A DNA stretch of 64,000 bases from assembly GCA_013180625.2 (NCBI GenBank), contig SNVD02008830.1:248001-312000 (forward strand), in the 5' to 3' direction. How positions within the stretch are numbered: the stretch's first letter is position 1; the number at the start of each line of letters is the position of its first letter. A program made the translations under genes and the position numbers. The notes beneath the pieces are model-generated. The model saw only the letters and a program-made list of their open reading frames with translations, was not told the DNA's origin and ran no database searches. The DNA comes from Boswellia sacra. Lineage: Eukaryota > Streptophyta > Magnoliopsida > Sapindales > Burseraceae. This document shows positions 12,360 to 26,225 of the stretch, piece by piece.

Positions 12360-14797
12360 TGATTTCATCAGTAGAAAATTTGGGAATGAGATAATGTAAA
12401 AGAAAAGAAGGTAATGGTGATGTGTTGAATTAATTGATGAAGAGATAATTGAGAGGTATATGATCATGTAATTGTTTGATTTGAATGACCCAGTGTCAAT
12501 ATCATTGACAATGGTCAACAGTTACAGTATATTTATAAGCCTACTTTATTGACCTCTGTATTCACCAATCGCAGCTAATTCATTTGCTCCATTATTATTG
12601 GTATTGTGTATCCAGCCAATACTCAGCCGTGGACTCATATCAATAATGATTGGTATATATCTTGTAGTTCTCTAATCTTTTCTACCCCATGTATATCATT
12701 TTCTCTTTGGAAAAAGCACTATTTCCGAGGAAAAAAAACAAAGAAAATGATCAGGAAAATCCAATCAAACATATGTGTAGATAGAATTAAAAAAAAAAAA
12801 AAAAAAGATCAGTTGCTGAAAAATAGTAAACACTAAGCAAACGAGGAAAATGTGTGTTTTAATGATAGTTTTAATTGTTTCTGACTTTGAAAGATGTTTA
12901 TTCTGAATTTTGTTTAGCCATCTCTCTGCATGCAGAGGGCCACTCGGAAAGATGTTTACTTAGTGAATTTATCGAAAAAATTCATTTCTCACAGCAATCT
13001 TCCAATGTATATCTGACACTAAAAGTTATTAAAAGAAAAAAAAAAGTAGTGCTCAAGTTATCTGGGAATTTTTCTATTTAAAACACTACAAGAAGTCGAA
13101 ATATTAAGTAAAGGCAAACCCAATGAATTCTATATAATTTTCTCCATTTCAGTATATAAATCCAGTTTTGCTTGCCGCCCATTATTAAAAGATGAAACCC
13201 ATCATCGTCATGCAAAGATCACTTAAAATTTTTACTTTGAATTCATATAATTTTTGTTCTTTCGCATCTTTCCCAAGAACAAACAATTAACCCTCATATA
13301 TATCCTTGATAAAACTAGTATTAAGAAAGAATTTTGATCTTAAAAAGTCATGAAGGGTTCAATGAAATTCGCTGAGGTTATATGGTACTCAGGTAGTGGA
13401 CCCAAATTGTCTAGCCCATCAATGACAATGTGAAAAGAAGAAGAAAAAATTGTTTTATTTATTTATTTTAAAGAAGCTCTAATATAAGTGGAGTTCATCA
13501 ATGACATGGTAGGGCAAAGCCTCATTCATGTTTGGCTATTACATTATAGGTGGTGAAGGCTGTCCCAAGCACCTTCGGCCTCAGCACCTTCTTGATCAAT
13601 TCCGTTTCCCTTTTCATGGCCCTTCTAATTATTTCTTCCCTCTAAAGACGTATTCTTTGAGCACTCACTTGAATTTGAATTGACCCCAAAAAAAAAAAAT
13701 AAATAACTTTAAAGAAAGATGAAATCCTAGCAAACTATGAAATTCAAATTCTAATCCCTTTAGCTTATTTTGCCTAGAAAAATCTATCCCTCTCAGTTTC
13801 AGACCTCGTTTGTGATAGTGTCAATTGATATTCGTAACATTTCATAGTAGATATCTCTTCAATAATGAAATTGAATTTAGATATACAAAGACCATATAAA
13901 TCAAATTTGCCAACTAAAACAAGAGTAAAAACTCAAGCCGATTCTGACTTGTGAGGCAAGGCTTGAAAATGGTCTTTCATCGGTCAGCAATACGTTTCGG
14001 CTAATTGAAAAAGATGTCAAATTGACCACAACAATAGCCACAAAAATAGACTTCTGAAAATAGCACAACAAGCCTAAAATAGAATATGGCCGCTATTCTT
14101 TTGCGCGTGAATCTAATCAAATCTGATCATACAACCTTCCCTCTTTTTCCATCTTAATAATCGATAAGATTCACCATTTAATATAAATTTTATTTTTCTC
14201 CAAGTTTTGAGGCATTATTAACTGTTCCAAATCCGAGCCAATAGCCGGTTATCGAGTGATTCTAGCAGGGGAAACACAGTAGTAGCAGAGTTTACATATA
14301 CAAATAAAACATTTCTGACTTATTATCCAAGTTGAAAAATAAGTGATCAAAAGGGAGATAAAATTCACAGCAACACAAATCCTAATCTTACACTGAGCTA
14401 ATGTCACATAACGAAACAATCCACCCAATTAACATAACTCCAATTTCCTGTTAGAAAAGAAGAAGATCCCAACCTCTTAACAATATTAAGCGCACACACA
14501 GCATACTTAACCATCGCTCCCTCGGTGTCAAAAAGAGCTAAGGTTAGAAAGAATTCCATTCTGAAGAAGATAACCTATGACTGCACTTCAATACATCTGT
14601 CCTGCTTCATCTTTTTAACCTTCCTACAAACTATTACTGGAAATCCTATACACATTACTACTGAGTTCTAAGTATTGAGCTAGCATGAAGCAAACACCGA
14701 GACTGTTAAGGGTGGTAATGGAACCTAAATTCTCAGGCCATTATTGACAAATAGTGGTTTATGGGGCCTTTTTCTATCATCGCTACTCTGTGGATAT

Positions 14798-17700
14798 TTA
14801 GGATGCAGCATCGGGTGAAGCAAGCTCATCTTTATCTGAGTTGAGATTGATCCTGGGTTGTGATTTGTCAGCTGATGCCGCCTCTGTCTGTTTGTTATCA
14901 GATTTCTTTGAATTGAGAAACCGACCCCCACATCCTCTAGCTCTTCTTAATGCATGCAAATGTCGAGATTCATGCAAGTATGGCTGCATAATTAGTTTTA
15001 AAGGTGAGTGAATAAAAACCGACATGAAAAAAGGGGGGAAGCGTGGAAGGGGGAAGGGGTCGGGGAAGGGATATATAAGAAACATCCAAAATAGATGAAC
15101 TCCAAGATTACTGAGCATGCCCACTGGTTTTTAGATTGTTCCCACAATGAACCATAACTCACTAAACAGAATACAATAAAATTTGCTGCTCACAAACATG
15201 CCTTCCGAGACTTTATGGTTTTATTCTCTGACTCAGCTTTCGCACGAGACTGCCGACGTCGCAAGATGCCATGATATTGTTTTGCATTCACAAATACAGG
15301 CTCCTCAACTGCATCTGAGGGCAATGGAACTCCAGCTTGCTGAATTCCCATTAACTGAAGGTGAACCTGGATATCATCAAATAATCATAATATATATTCA
15401 TAATCCACGTATGGTCCTTAAATCACAATCCATCACATTACTATAAAGAAGCAGGCAACTAAGTACACTGAAAAGAATAACTTACCATTGGCTGTCCACC
15501 ATAAGGCTGTGGAGGAAATGGCTGTGCATCATAAGGAGCAAAGATGCTTCTATAATAGGGATCTGGATATGGGTAAGCCGCTGGTGCCTTGAATTACACA
15601 AAGCCCTTATAGAAATCAGTTGTTGTCCAAACTTCCCAATTTCAAATTTCTAAGCTTTTTTTAGTTGTAACAGGTTCACGACTGGTTCAGCTCTAGGACT
15701 TTGCTAAGAGTTATTGTTCAAGAAAGATCATTTCAAAATATAGTGCAATAAAACATATTCTTGATGCTAATTAACTAATACAAATTGACGTAGCATGATA
15801 TGATTAGAGAAGTGAAACCTAAACGTAAATTGTACAATAAATGATACTTCAGCTCTCTGTAAAATGAGGTCAAATTCTATTATGCAGAAAAATGATTCTG
15901 TAACTCTATTTAAACAGACATCCATTATTTCCCGAAACGTCAAACAGTTATCTGAGGAGGTGATACACCTATAATTCTTACAGGATAAGAAAGAAAACTC
16001 AGTCTTTGCTAGTGAGAAATTGAAATTTCATATCCTAAAACATATACAAGCAAACTGATTAAAAGTAATTACCATACTTGATAGTCCCCAGAGAGCCTCA
16101 CTAACTACTACAATTTTTGGTTTTATCTACAGCCAAGCATCTATAAAAACTGTAAAAAAGAATCAGTATTAACAAAATGAACCAGGCATGAATAATGCAG
16201 TATGACACAAAATAGTCCATATGAGCCAGCAAAAAGACATATCTGGAGTTCAAAAGTTTCATTTATCACTATACAAGTAATAAGCTTCGAATTATCGTTC
16301 CGTACATGAACCCAATGAAACAGATATTAACAGTCCATTAATCACAAATGCTAAAGACAAGGGATAAAAGTTGTCTTTATATCAAGACTAGCTAGTGATT
16401 TAATAATCTTACATCAGCAACCAATTTGCCCATGCTGCACATGGACTGAAACTCAGGCAAGTCTTTTTGTTAACAAGAAAGCAGAATGTTGAAACTGCAC
16501 ATGTACCAAAAGAAAGCACCTCCACAAAAGATGGTGTATCACATTTGTTATACCAGTTTCTCAAGTGATTCTAGGTTTTCTGGAAGAAAGAATTAGAAGG
16601 ATTTTTGAGAAATACATAGGTGAGCAGGTTTGCTCATATGAAATCTGCAATTTCAGGAAATTTATTTTTGAAACATAATAATTTCAGATAATTCCCATAG
16701 AACCATACCTTTGAAAAAAGGGGAAAAAAATACTGAGACTAGTTCCAGAATAACATGATAGAAGACAATCTACAAACCTCACGATATAGTCAAGAGGAGA
16801 AATCTACTAAATCGATAACAAATAACCAATTTATGTCTCTGGACCACGTAAAGGAAACAATGAATGGATAACTAATAGCACAAACATCCACACCCCCACC
16901 TTCCCCACTTTTTTTTTTTTTTAACGTAATCATAAGCGAGTGTGTTGGAGGGAAATTAAACCGGCTTACAAACTCTCACTTATTATGACCATTAAATTTT
17001 ATGATGAAATTCAATTTACAATTATCCTTTTGCCATATTTAAATAGACAGATTATAATGGTTATAGCTATTACAAATACTTAGCTTTCCTTTCTTTTTAA
17101 TTACGAAACATACCCAAAAAAAAAACTTTCTTATTCCCCAAACATTCAAATTGAATATTATCAATATTTCTTTTTCCTTTCCCTTATCAAGGCTATGAAT
17201 TGCATTATAGCAAGAACTCTAAAATGTGATATTATGTGACACCACCATCACCAAAACCAATATTGATCAGAACATTGGAAATAAAAAATAAACCAACCAA
17301 AGATTCATATTTGGCAGCTTGCCCCCATCAAACACAAAGATAAAATTGCTAATAGTTCTTCACAGAACAAAGTACACTATGTATCACCTTAAGTATTAAA
17401 TAAATTATCTTGCTACAACCCCAGCAATCATGCCATACACTATTAACGTTACCAACTTATAAACCAGCAACACACGAATACTGCTACCACCTCCTCTTAC
17501 CAACTTATAACTTGACATATCAACACTTAAGGGAAATGTGCTCATAACCATCAGAACTAACAAACACAAGCACAAGCACAATCTCTAACAATCAGTCACC
17601 ATTGCCACTGCTGGCCCCACTAAAGTCTCTGCCTCTTGATTCCAAAACCAAGGCTAATGTCATGAAGCATTCTAATCAAGCATAAAACTCCGAACAGCAA

Positions 17701-18680
17701 AGGCAAAATTGTTGCTCACACCCCTCTTAGCACTTCTTGCAATAAATTATTCAGCAAAACCCTTGAATCAGAAGAAACTAATCATATCCAAAGAGGTTAC
17801 CATTTAAAAAGGACATAAACTTGCTGCCTCCCCAGCCCCACTTACAAGCAAAGAAGTATAAAATTAAAAAATTAATTAATAAGTAAAAGTGGAAAAAATA
17901 TTCCGAGAATGATACCATAGCATGGCCTGCCCCAAGTTGAGGTGTCGTATACTGGACACTAGGGCTTGTGAGGCCTGGGTGAGATATTCCAGTCATAGAA
18001 GATGAGGTTTGTATCTGGGATTCTGAATTCTTTTGCTGCTCATCAGCTTCACTGTTATCTGTATAGCCAATTTCCAAAAGCAATATCTAATGTGAGTAAT
18101 ATATATAACAGAAGACAAAGCAGTTACAAAACATGAAGCTTCACAAAAGAATGCCAAACCATAGGTGACTTGAACAAGGTACTCCACCTCCAAAAGATCA
18201 CCCATGCTAGAAAATTAGAATTTACACATGAATTACAACCACAGCACATAAGAAACGTGGTTGGATTTTTAAATAGATCTCTGAACATCCAAACCCACTT
18301 GGTTCCAACACAAACATATAACTGATTATCATTTGGCTCAGGTTTGAGAATGAAATACGCTAACCAAAACTAACTACATAGACCTACCGAAATTATCACA
18401 GTTCACAAAGGAGAACAACTACCAGATTTTTTTTTACCCTTCGGAATGACATAGCAGTAGAGTAAAGAATAACTGAACAGTGAAACAGAAGCAATTCCAT
18501 ACTACAATCATACAACATTACATATTTTGATTCAATTGGATGCCTGAATAGCAAGTAGGTTTTATAATTTAATCTATTTACTTCAACCAAAACAGTGTCA
18601 TCACAAAGGAACCATAAAACATGAGCTTGATCAAGATTTTGACGAAAGATACCGGATGGATCATGCACAGAAGAAGTCAT
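14798..18680 (-). CDS. Nuclear transcription factor Y subunit A (NF-YA, HAP2; NF-YA4/7-like)
   Basis: CCAAT-box-binding subunit that joins the NF-YB/NF-YC dimer in the nucleus. Five coding exons: 18680-18653, 18058-17916, 15587-15486, 15366-15202, 14983-14798. They give 207 residues in one frame, normal for the short NF-YA clade. The start MTSSVHDPS matches the N-terminus typical of NF-YA7-like proteins. The subunit-interaction helix lies at about 112-141 ([20 protein letters not shown]) and the DNA-binding part at about 145-168 ([20 protein letters not shown], then GGRF). Both are intact. A Gln/Ser/Pro-rich N-terminal half precedes them. The last intron (15201-14984) has a GC donor, AAG|GCATGT. 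A non-coding first exon probably ends at 20255 (ATTAAG|GTAA), with acceptor CCAG before 18715. I see no miR169 site just after the stop, in line with the NF-YA4/7 clade. Confidence 0.93.
14984..15201 (-). other. Non-canonical GC-AG intron in the NF-YA gene
   Basis: The exon before ends SRK and the next starts PYLHES, so the intron must lie in phase 0 between AAG and CCA. Read on the minus strand it starts GCATGT and ends TATGCAG. No GT near the junction keeps the conserved frame, so a GC donor is the only simple solution. Confidence 0.85.
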
Positions 18681-18714
18681 GAGGCTGTTGCGTATGCAGA
18701 ATCTTCAATTCAAA

Positions 18715-19745
18715 TCTGGCGGCACAATCAACAAAATACAGGTTAATTCGATACCTTTCCACATAAGAATCATTTAAATGCACCAAAATTCACAACCATT
18801 CAATGTTTACTACATACAGAACTATACCACATGGACATAGCCACAGGAAATCTGTCCTTTCCGAAATCTATCTATTAGCTAAAAAATAATTAATAGTACC
18901 ACAAGAAGAGATAGATAAGGGAACTATTCAAGTTTCCTCTCAATTGAAGTTAAGGTTTAAAGTAAATTTGGGAGAGTATAAAATACAATTACACTGACCT
19001 TGGCTCACCTTCCAAGATAGAATAAATTTCCTGACTTTTCTTCTCAATTCACTTGAGTATCTTCCAATATAGAAATTCAATTTGATCCAAGCTCCAAATG
19101 ATTTCTAACTTTAAACTGGCACTGTCGGACATCATTTTAACCGACATGCTCATAGTCTGTCGCTGGTTATTAACATTTGCCATGCACAAAATCATGCATA
19201 GTTTTTAACTGGTTATCTTATACTGCAATGGAAGGACCAATTCAAATATACTGAAGCAACAGAACTAGATTTGAGATCAGCTTTATTTATTTCTTTATTT
19301 ATTTTCTGCCTGTTACAGCTACAGCTAAATTAGACTAGGAATATCTTTTCACATAGTTGCAGAGTAACTTCGCCAAATACCACTCTTAACAACAAAAGGA
19401 ACGCCAGCTACTGTGTATATTCCTTCCTCTTTCACTGCAGAATCTTTTAAAGGATAGACCCCAACTCTAATTACACAAGAATCAAGCAGCTTTACTCACC
19501 ACCAACAACAACAAACGTCATATCAAAAAGTTCACAAGCAACAACCACAATTGCAACTAGCTACAAAAGCAACTCCAACTACAGAGAAAAATTTGCTACA
19601 ACAGATATACCACATCATTGCTACATCCATCCATCTAATAAAATTACACTGCACATTAATTTATGTTCTTTTCTTATACCTAATCACAGTTGTGATTGGT
19701 AATTCTAAAAATAACTAAATAAATATACATGTCTTTGAAATATAT

Positions 19746-19788
<43 letters not shown>

Positions 19789-20460
19789 CATCCAACCAAT
19801 ACGCCGTCCTAATTAAGCACGCAGAACAACAAAATCAGCTCAATTAACTGACGCGTAAACAACGAAGTGAGCTCGCAAGAACATGAAGCCATCAACCATT
19901 CACACAAACGCAGAAAATCAGCTTAATCAAGTCAAATACACTAAAAAATTGACTTTACTCAAATAATCAAAAATCAATTCAACCAAACTGAGTACTTAAT
20001 CCATCCGCAACACAATAACACGAAAATCAAAAGCTGAAACCCAAACACTTCACATTCATTCCCGATTCTTCCAATTCTCCACAAAACAACGCATAATTCG
20101 AACCATTTCCATCCGCAAGACTAGAGAATTAACGAGCTAAAAAAGAATCCAAAATTGAGGCACGTTCGAAGCGAATTCTAGCTTCTCAAATCAAACAGCA
20201 GTAAAACAGAAACGGAAAAGAAAAATTTTAGGGTTTGGAGTTTGGAAATTTTACCTTAATATAGGGAAAGTTGTTTGCTTGTCAGTGTTTGCAGCGCCAG
20301 TGCAGGCTATTTCTGGTTCTTTGGAGCTCAATTAATCTGGAAATAATAATAATAATAATAACAATAATAAAAGTTGGCTCTTCTCTCTCTCTCTTCTTCT
20401 CCTTGTTGTGTTTGGGAAATTCGATTTTCCTCTTTTTTTTTTTTTTACCACCGTACAGTC
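18715..20460 (-). promoter_or_regulatory. NF-YA 5' leader region: non-coding first exon, leader intron and core promoter
   Basis: A non-coding exon ending at 20255 with donor ATTAAG|GTAAAA, a ~1.5 kb leader intron (20254-18716) and acceptor CCGCCAG join 34 bases ahead of the start codon. The exon holds GA runs and an ATT microsatellite (20340-20370). A TATA-like GGATATATGAG lies on the minus strand near 20480. The intron carries a (TA)n run at about 19757-19787. These calls rest on consensus only. Confidence 0.5.
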
Positions 20461-23400
20461 GTACTTCACTGCTCCCTCATATATCCATATAAGCCTTAGT
20501 AACACGTTTTTGGTTTTTTTTTTTTTCTTTTGTTTCCTTTTCCGTGGCTTTAATATAAGTTTAACCTTTTTATGCAATTACTAATTACTTTCATTTAATT
20601 TAATTGAACAATATTATTATTAATCTTTTTAAATATATATTACATCGTTGTATTGATGTAATAATTCTCATAACCAAGATTTACCAATTGATTCTATATT
20701 TTTTTATCATTTTACATACTTTTTAAAAATTTTAATTAAAAAAATAAAAAACTATCTTAAATTTTTAACACTGAAATTTATGTATCATGCTATAATTTGA
20801 TACATGAAACATGTAGCGTGAAAATATACCTACCAGAAAATAAACATATATATTTCTTATTAATAATTCACTTATCAATAAATATTATGTAATATAATAA
20901 ACTATTTAATTCAAGATTGTTTAACTTTTCTATATAACGAATTTTATTGAATAATTATATGAATGACAAGATATAGTTATTTTTTAAAATATACTTTTTT
21001 ATAAACTATAATAGCATCTTTTACATTTCTTTTTTAAGTAATTTTTTTAATCTTTTAGGATTATCATGAACTTACTTCACTGAAAAAATAGTAAAAGTAG
21101 ATTAATTTTTGGAAAAAAAAAACTATGGTTACATTTAATAATTAAAAAAAGATGAATCTCAACCTATTATAATAATATATATATATATATATATATAAAG
21201 AATTTTTGTTCTTGTGACGACACGTATTTGTACAAATAAAATTAAATTATTACTACTTGGGCAAGGTGGAGGCGATTAAGGTGGGTAGAAGCCGATCAAG
21301 TGTTCTGGGGTTGGAGGAATCTGAGCCGTCGACATGGAATCGAGGGGCTCCCGGCAGGTGGGCGACGGGTGACCGGAAAAACAGAGATTAAATCTAGACC
21401 AGGAGTTCAGCGGGGCCCATGTCGTGACTGGATGGGATAGAAAGGTCACCAGCTGACCTCTGTGTCTGGGGGGTGGGATCAGATAGTGGATGAGGTGTAC
21501 GGATCAGATGCACATGGGGTCACTACAGGATATGATTTGATATGATCAATTGATTGGAGTTCTGGTGTTATTCACTCCCGTGAGCTCCACCTGTGGCTGT
21601 TTCAAACTACATCATAACTCCGCCACCTCACCCCTAGGACCAGCTTCTCCGGTGGCAGTCTGTAGAGTTAATTAGAAAATTCTAAATCCTCAAATTTTAA
21701 CCAACAGAAGAAGCACTATCAAGTATAAACCAACAAAATAACTTTATTTTGTCTTGACGAAAGAGTAAAGCAAAAATTGTTGTAGATGTGAGAGGATAGA
21801 AATAACAAAAAAATAAATAAAAACTTAAATTAAAGAATTTTATAAGTATAAAAAAAGAATTATTACATTTGCCTTCTAGGCTATGCCTAATTCAAATTTC
21901 GTCTTTATCTATTTCAAAGATATATGATTACTTAAAATTACAATGAATTTTAAAATTTAAAAAGAAACCATAAACTTAAGTTGCAAAGAGAGAAAAAAAA
22001 AACTTTAATAATCCCTTTTTAATGAAAAATAATAAATCATAATAATTACAAAAACAAGTTAAAATTTCATATTACAAAATAAAAAAAACTAAAATTACGT
22101 AAAATTTCATCCATAAACAAGAAAGTGAGGCTCTATTCTTTTATAAATTTAAATATTATTTTTATTTTTATATTTTTTAATATAATTTATATTCAACCTC
22201 AATCATATATTTTTTTTAATTTAAAATAATTTAAAATTAATCATATATTTTTAAATTTAAATAAAAATAAAAATAATAAATTATTAAAAAGAATGTTCCA
22301 TAAATTTCAACGATTTTTTAACTTAAATTCTATTATATGAAAATCAACGTAAAATAGGAGAACGAAAATTATTGTCTTCAATTTTCCTTTGTTTTACTCA
22401 ATTTTCTACCAAAAGAAAGAACAAGAAAAAAAAAAAAAAAACACTCACAAGCACCAATCTCAATCTCAACACCCAATGAACCCAGAAAACTTTGAACACC
22501 ATCAAATACCCAATTAACCCATAAAAAACCTAGAACATGAGCAAACATCCAATGAAACCCATGAAACTTAGAACACCAACGCCACCCAATTCTACCCACA
22601 CCTCCGCTCACTGTACCACCCACACCTCCAGATTCCTTTCGATGAACCCATCGACAACCGCAACCCCACCACCTCTAAACCCAACTCTCAATCTTCACAT
22701 CTCCACTCAACACACACTTGCCGAACCTCTCATTTCACCCATTTCCCCTTTCTCTACCAGACCCAAAATCCAAATCCCTTAACTCTCTCCCTAAAATCTT
22801 AACCCAAAAACTCTCCCAAAAGCGCATCTCAGTCTTTTCCTCTACTCTCAAATCCATTTCTCTTCTCACTACAACGGTGGCAAAGACGTGGCGGTGCTGG
22901 GGAGTGACGCTGGTGTTGCTTGAAAGCAATGTGTTAGCGACTATTGGGCTTGGGGTTGAGGGCGAAGGAGGAGGAAACAAACTGAGGAAGAATAAAGGGA
23001 GAGAAGGTGGAGACGGTGGTGTCGACAACGAAGAGAGAGAGGAGAGAGAGAGGCAGAGGGAGGGTGAGGAGGGAGGGCACGATCTGCTTACTTCATTAAT
23101 TTTTTTTAAATTTTTTTGTTTTTTGTGTTATAAATTTAATTGATTACTTTTGTTTTATAAATTTAATTTGTTATTTGATTCAAGGGTATCTGTGCCTATC
23201 TGTTATTTGATATGGTTAAAATCACGGTCAACACTAATTTTTTTGTTAAAGTTAACGGTGTCATGAATCCTCGGGCTGAATTTAATTAAATTAGACCTAA
23301 CGGCCAAATTAATAATCTCTATATAAAAAAGCATCAATGAAATAAAGTTTTAAACCAATATGTGTTGCGTATGAAATATAATTGGGAATGAAAAACCAAA

Positions 23401-24990
23401 GTTTAGGCCCAATCCAGTATGACCTGTAACTCCACATCCAAAAGCCCAATAGCTTCCTTGAACTAAATAAAATTTTATATATACATTTACATTGTTTACG
23501 TAAATTGATATATCAATACATCTCGTGCGATGTAGTATGACCATTAAAAGAAATAGTTTTATTTAGCTCAATTTCTTATCTCATTATATTTCACTTTTTA
23601 TTCTTTTTTATTAATTTTTGGTAGTGTTAGGGGGTGATTTTTTTTGTCTAAAATATGAATGGGAATGAATTAAATTGAAATCTAAATAGGTATGATTATA
23701 AAAATCTGAATGATAATTTTTTTATTTGTAATATTTGAATTGAAATATCTAAAAATTAATAGTTTTATACATATATCTTTATTTATATATATATATATTA
23801 TTTTTATTTACTGATGTAATTTTACATAGTAAAAAAATTCGCACACCAAATTTTATTATGAATGTAATTTATTTAAATGCGTACAACTGCGTAAAAAAGT
23901 TATTTCTTTAAACGAGTTTGATATACAAATAAGCGAAATGACCATAAAATAATTTTAAAAAATATATAGAGAATTATAATATAAAATTAGAAATAAATAA
24001 TAGTGTTCCAAAATTAAATATTAAGCTATGTATAAATTAATCATAAATAAATTTTATAAGGACATTTAAGAGAATTAAATGAGTAATAAATGATTCATAC
24101 ATTTGTATTCAGATAAAAAGCTAAATTTTTAGCTTTCTCTATTCAGATGAAAATATCTTGGATTAGGTGACTTATTGTTTTTACATCTGGAGACCGAACA
24201 TGACTTATTCTTAGTCATTCAAATATTTTAAGTTGATTGATTTTCTAACTTAAATATGAGAATAAGATAAAATCATCTTAATAGAAAAAACTAAAATCTT
24301 TAACTATTATCTAAATATATAAACATTTGAATGCCTATTTTTTTAGTTATTTCCTAAATTTTCCTTATTATTTGTATCATTGCCTATTTTGTGTAAGCTT
24401 ATTATTTTTTCGTTGTAATTCACTCATCTAACCTCTATGATATACTATTCATATTTTTTAAATTTTGTAATTATCAATATAGTGTTACAATTATCTCATT
24501 CACATTATAAAATTACATTGTTATTTTTATATATTTTTTATTTTCAAAATTTTCACGTCATTTATAACATAATAAATTAAAATTTTATTACATTTTACCA
24601 ATCACTTACATAATTTAATTTTAATTTTATTAAATTTTTATATGCATATATTTATGTAACTTGTAAATATAAAATATATGTATGTAAATGTCATACAAGC
24701 ATATGTGTCAATTCAATAGTTTTAAGACATTTTTAGTTTAGCAACCAAACAACTTAAGACTTATAATTAAATATTAGTAAATAAAAAACAAACATATCAT
24801 TCGAATTTTTATATTTAAACCTATTTAGATTTAAGTAAAATTCAGACATATTCAGATTTCAGATAAAAACAATCGGCTATTGAGTCTTTAAGTAAAATAA
24901 TAATAATAATGAAAAGATATGAAGTTTGTAAATAAGTTAAATTCAGACTTTAGACCAAAAAATAATAAAACCCTTAATTACCAATAAAGT

Positions 24991-25098
24991 TATTAAAAAG
25001 AAAAATAAAATGTGAATTCACAATAAATGATTCGCTAATGCTATTATTAAAAAGAAAAATAAAATGTAAATTCATAATAAATGATTTGCTAATGCTAT
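24991..25098. repeat. 54-bp tandem duplication
   Basis: The unit beginning TATTAAAAAGAAAAATAAAA and ending near GCTAATGC occurs twice head to tail (24991-25044 and 25045-25098), with a few substitutions. Confidence 0.9.
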
Positions 25099-25603
25099 GT
25101 ACAGCATTTAAGAAAAAAGATTAGAGAGATCCTCTTTAATCTTTCTAGAAACTTCATATTTAATTATACTATTGGTGGAAAACAACCGTTTCCCAGTTTC
25201 AGTAATGGCGAAATGACGAAGTATAACAAATGCTACCACTCTTTTCTACTTTAGCATCATCAAGATTCTTTCATTCAAAAGTTCTACCACCTTCAACTAC
25301 TGCAATCATCTTCACTATGCAAGTGCTATAGTCATTTGCAACAATTTTTCTCCATTAATAACCAACCCAATTAGCATCCCTCAATTCTGCCCAACGAGCT
25401 AATTGGTAGAACGCAGACACAACGCAAAATCTTTTATTTTATACCAAAAGAGGAAGGTGGATAGGAAACAAAGGGAGACCAAGTCCACATTTTAAAATGT
25501 ATATAGTTTATAGTTTCGCGTTATTCTAAAACTATTGCAATGTATTTTATACTATACTCAACTATCAATATTAGACATTAATATCAATTAAACTTTTAGA
25601 TTT

Positions 25604-26013
25604 AGAGCGTGTTTGTTTAGATTTCTTTATGGGTCAAAAGAGTTTTTTTTTAATTATTAAAAACTCTTTTAACTTTATTTTGTATTGTTTAGTTGCTTTT
25701 TAAAACGAGTTTCTACACGATTAAAAATGATATTTTATATCTTCTGAGAGAATCATAAATTTGAGGTTTTTGAAAAAAACTTTTTTTGAGTTTTTTATCT
25801 TAAGTTTTAAAATGTCAAAGATATCATTATTTAGTTTTAAATATTGTATTTTATTATTTCCTTACATAAAACTATATTTTGATAATTTAATTATAATAAA
25901 TGCTTATATGTTTATCCAATCAAACAAATAATAACTTTTTAATAAAAGCTATACTAAAAAAATTTATACTTCAATAAGCTCTACTTGAAGAAGCCATAAA
26001 ATAAATATGCTCT
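25604..26013. mobile_element. hAT-like MITE (about 410 bp)
   Basis: The left end AGAGCGTGTTTGTTTAG matches the reverse complement of the right end (AGAGCATATTTATTTTA) with a few transitions. The flanks TTAGATTT and TTAGTGAT could be a worn 8-bp target duplication. No coding capacity. The GTTTGTTTAG-type terminus is common in plant hAT MITEs. Confidence 0.5.
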
Positions 26014-26037
26014 TAGTGATTACATGATATGATGAAG

Positions 26038-26225
26038 AGTAATATTATTCTTACATACTATTTATACAGACTTTTTTATACAAATCGATTTATCATTATT
26101 TAATTAGAGATATAAATTTTAAATTTTAATTATATTAATTAATATATATAATATGATAATTATTCAATAATATCATATAGATTTATATAAATAAATTTAT
26201 ACTAATAATTTATAAGGATACCACC
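26038..26225. mobile_element. Short foldback MITE (about 190 bp)
   Basis: The left part (AGTAATATTATTCTTACATA, then ACTATTTATACAGAC) resembles the reverse complement of the right part (GGTGGTATCCTTATAAATTA, then TTAGTATAAATTTA) over most of its length. The whole piece can fold into one AT-rich hairpin. No target duplication is clear and no family is assigned. Confidence 0.4.

Larger units (their letters stand above)
5300..14200. other. AT-rich intergenic region without a convincing gene
   Basis: Open frames here are short, lack recognisable domains and overlap simple sequence. Present are poly(A/T) runs, a CT/TA microsatellite (about 7810-7852), CT/GA runs near 9730-9810 and 9980-10000, a tRNA-Pro-like fragment (9244-9285), a 26-bp tandem duplication (12308-12359) and a small GC-richer patch at 13540-13640. 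I checked by eye for the common conserved miRNAs (156, 159, 160, 164, 166-169, 171, 172, 319, 390, 393-396) and saw none, but this is not a substitute for a search. Confidence 0.6.

Noticed and set aside
22718..23143. 141-codon + frame and the 97-codon minus frame opposite
   Set aside because: Low-complexity composition on both strands, no recognisable domain, and no splice or start context.
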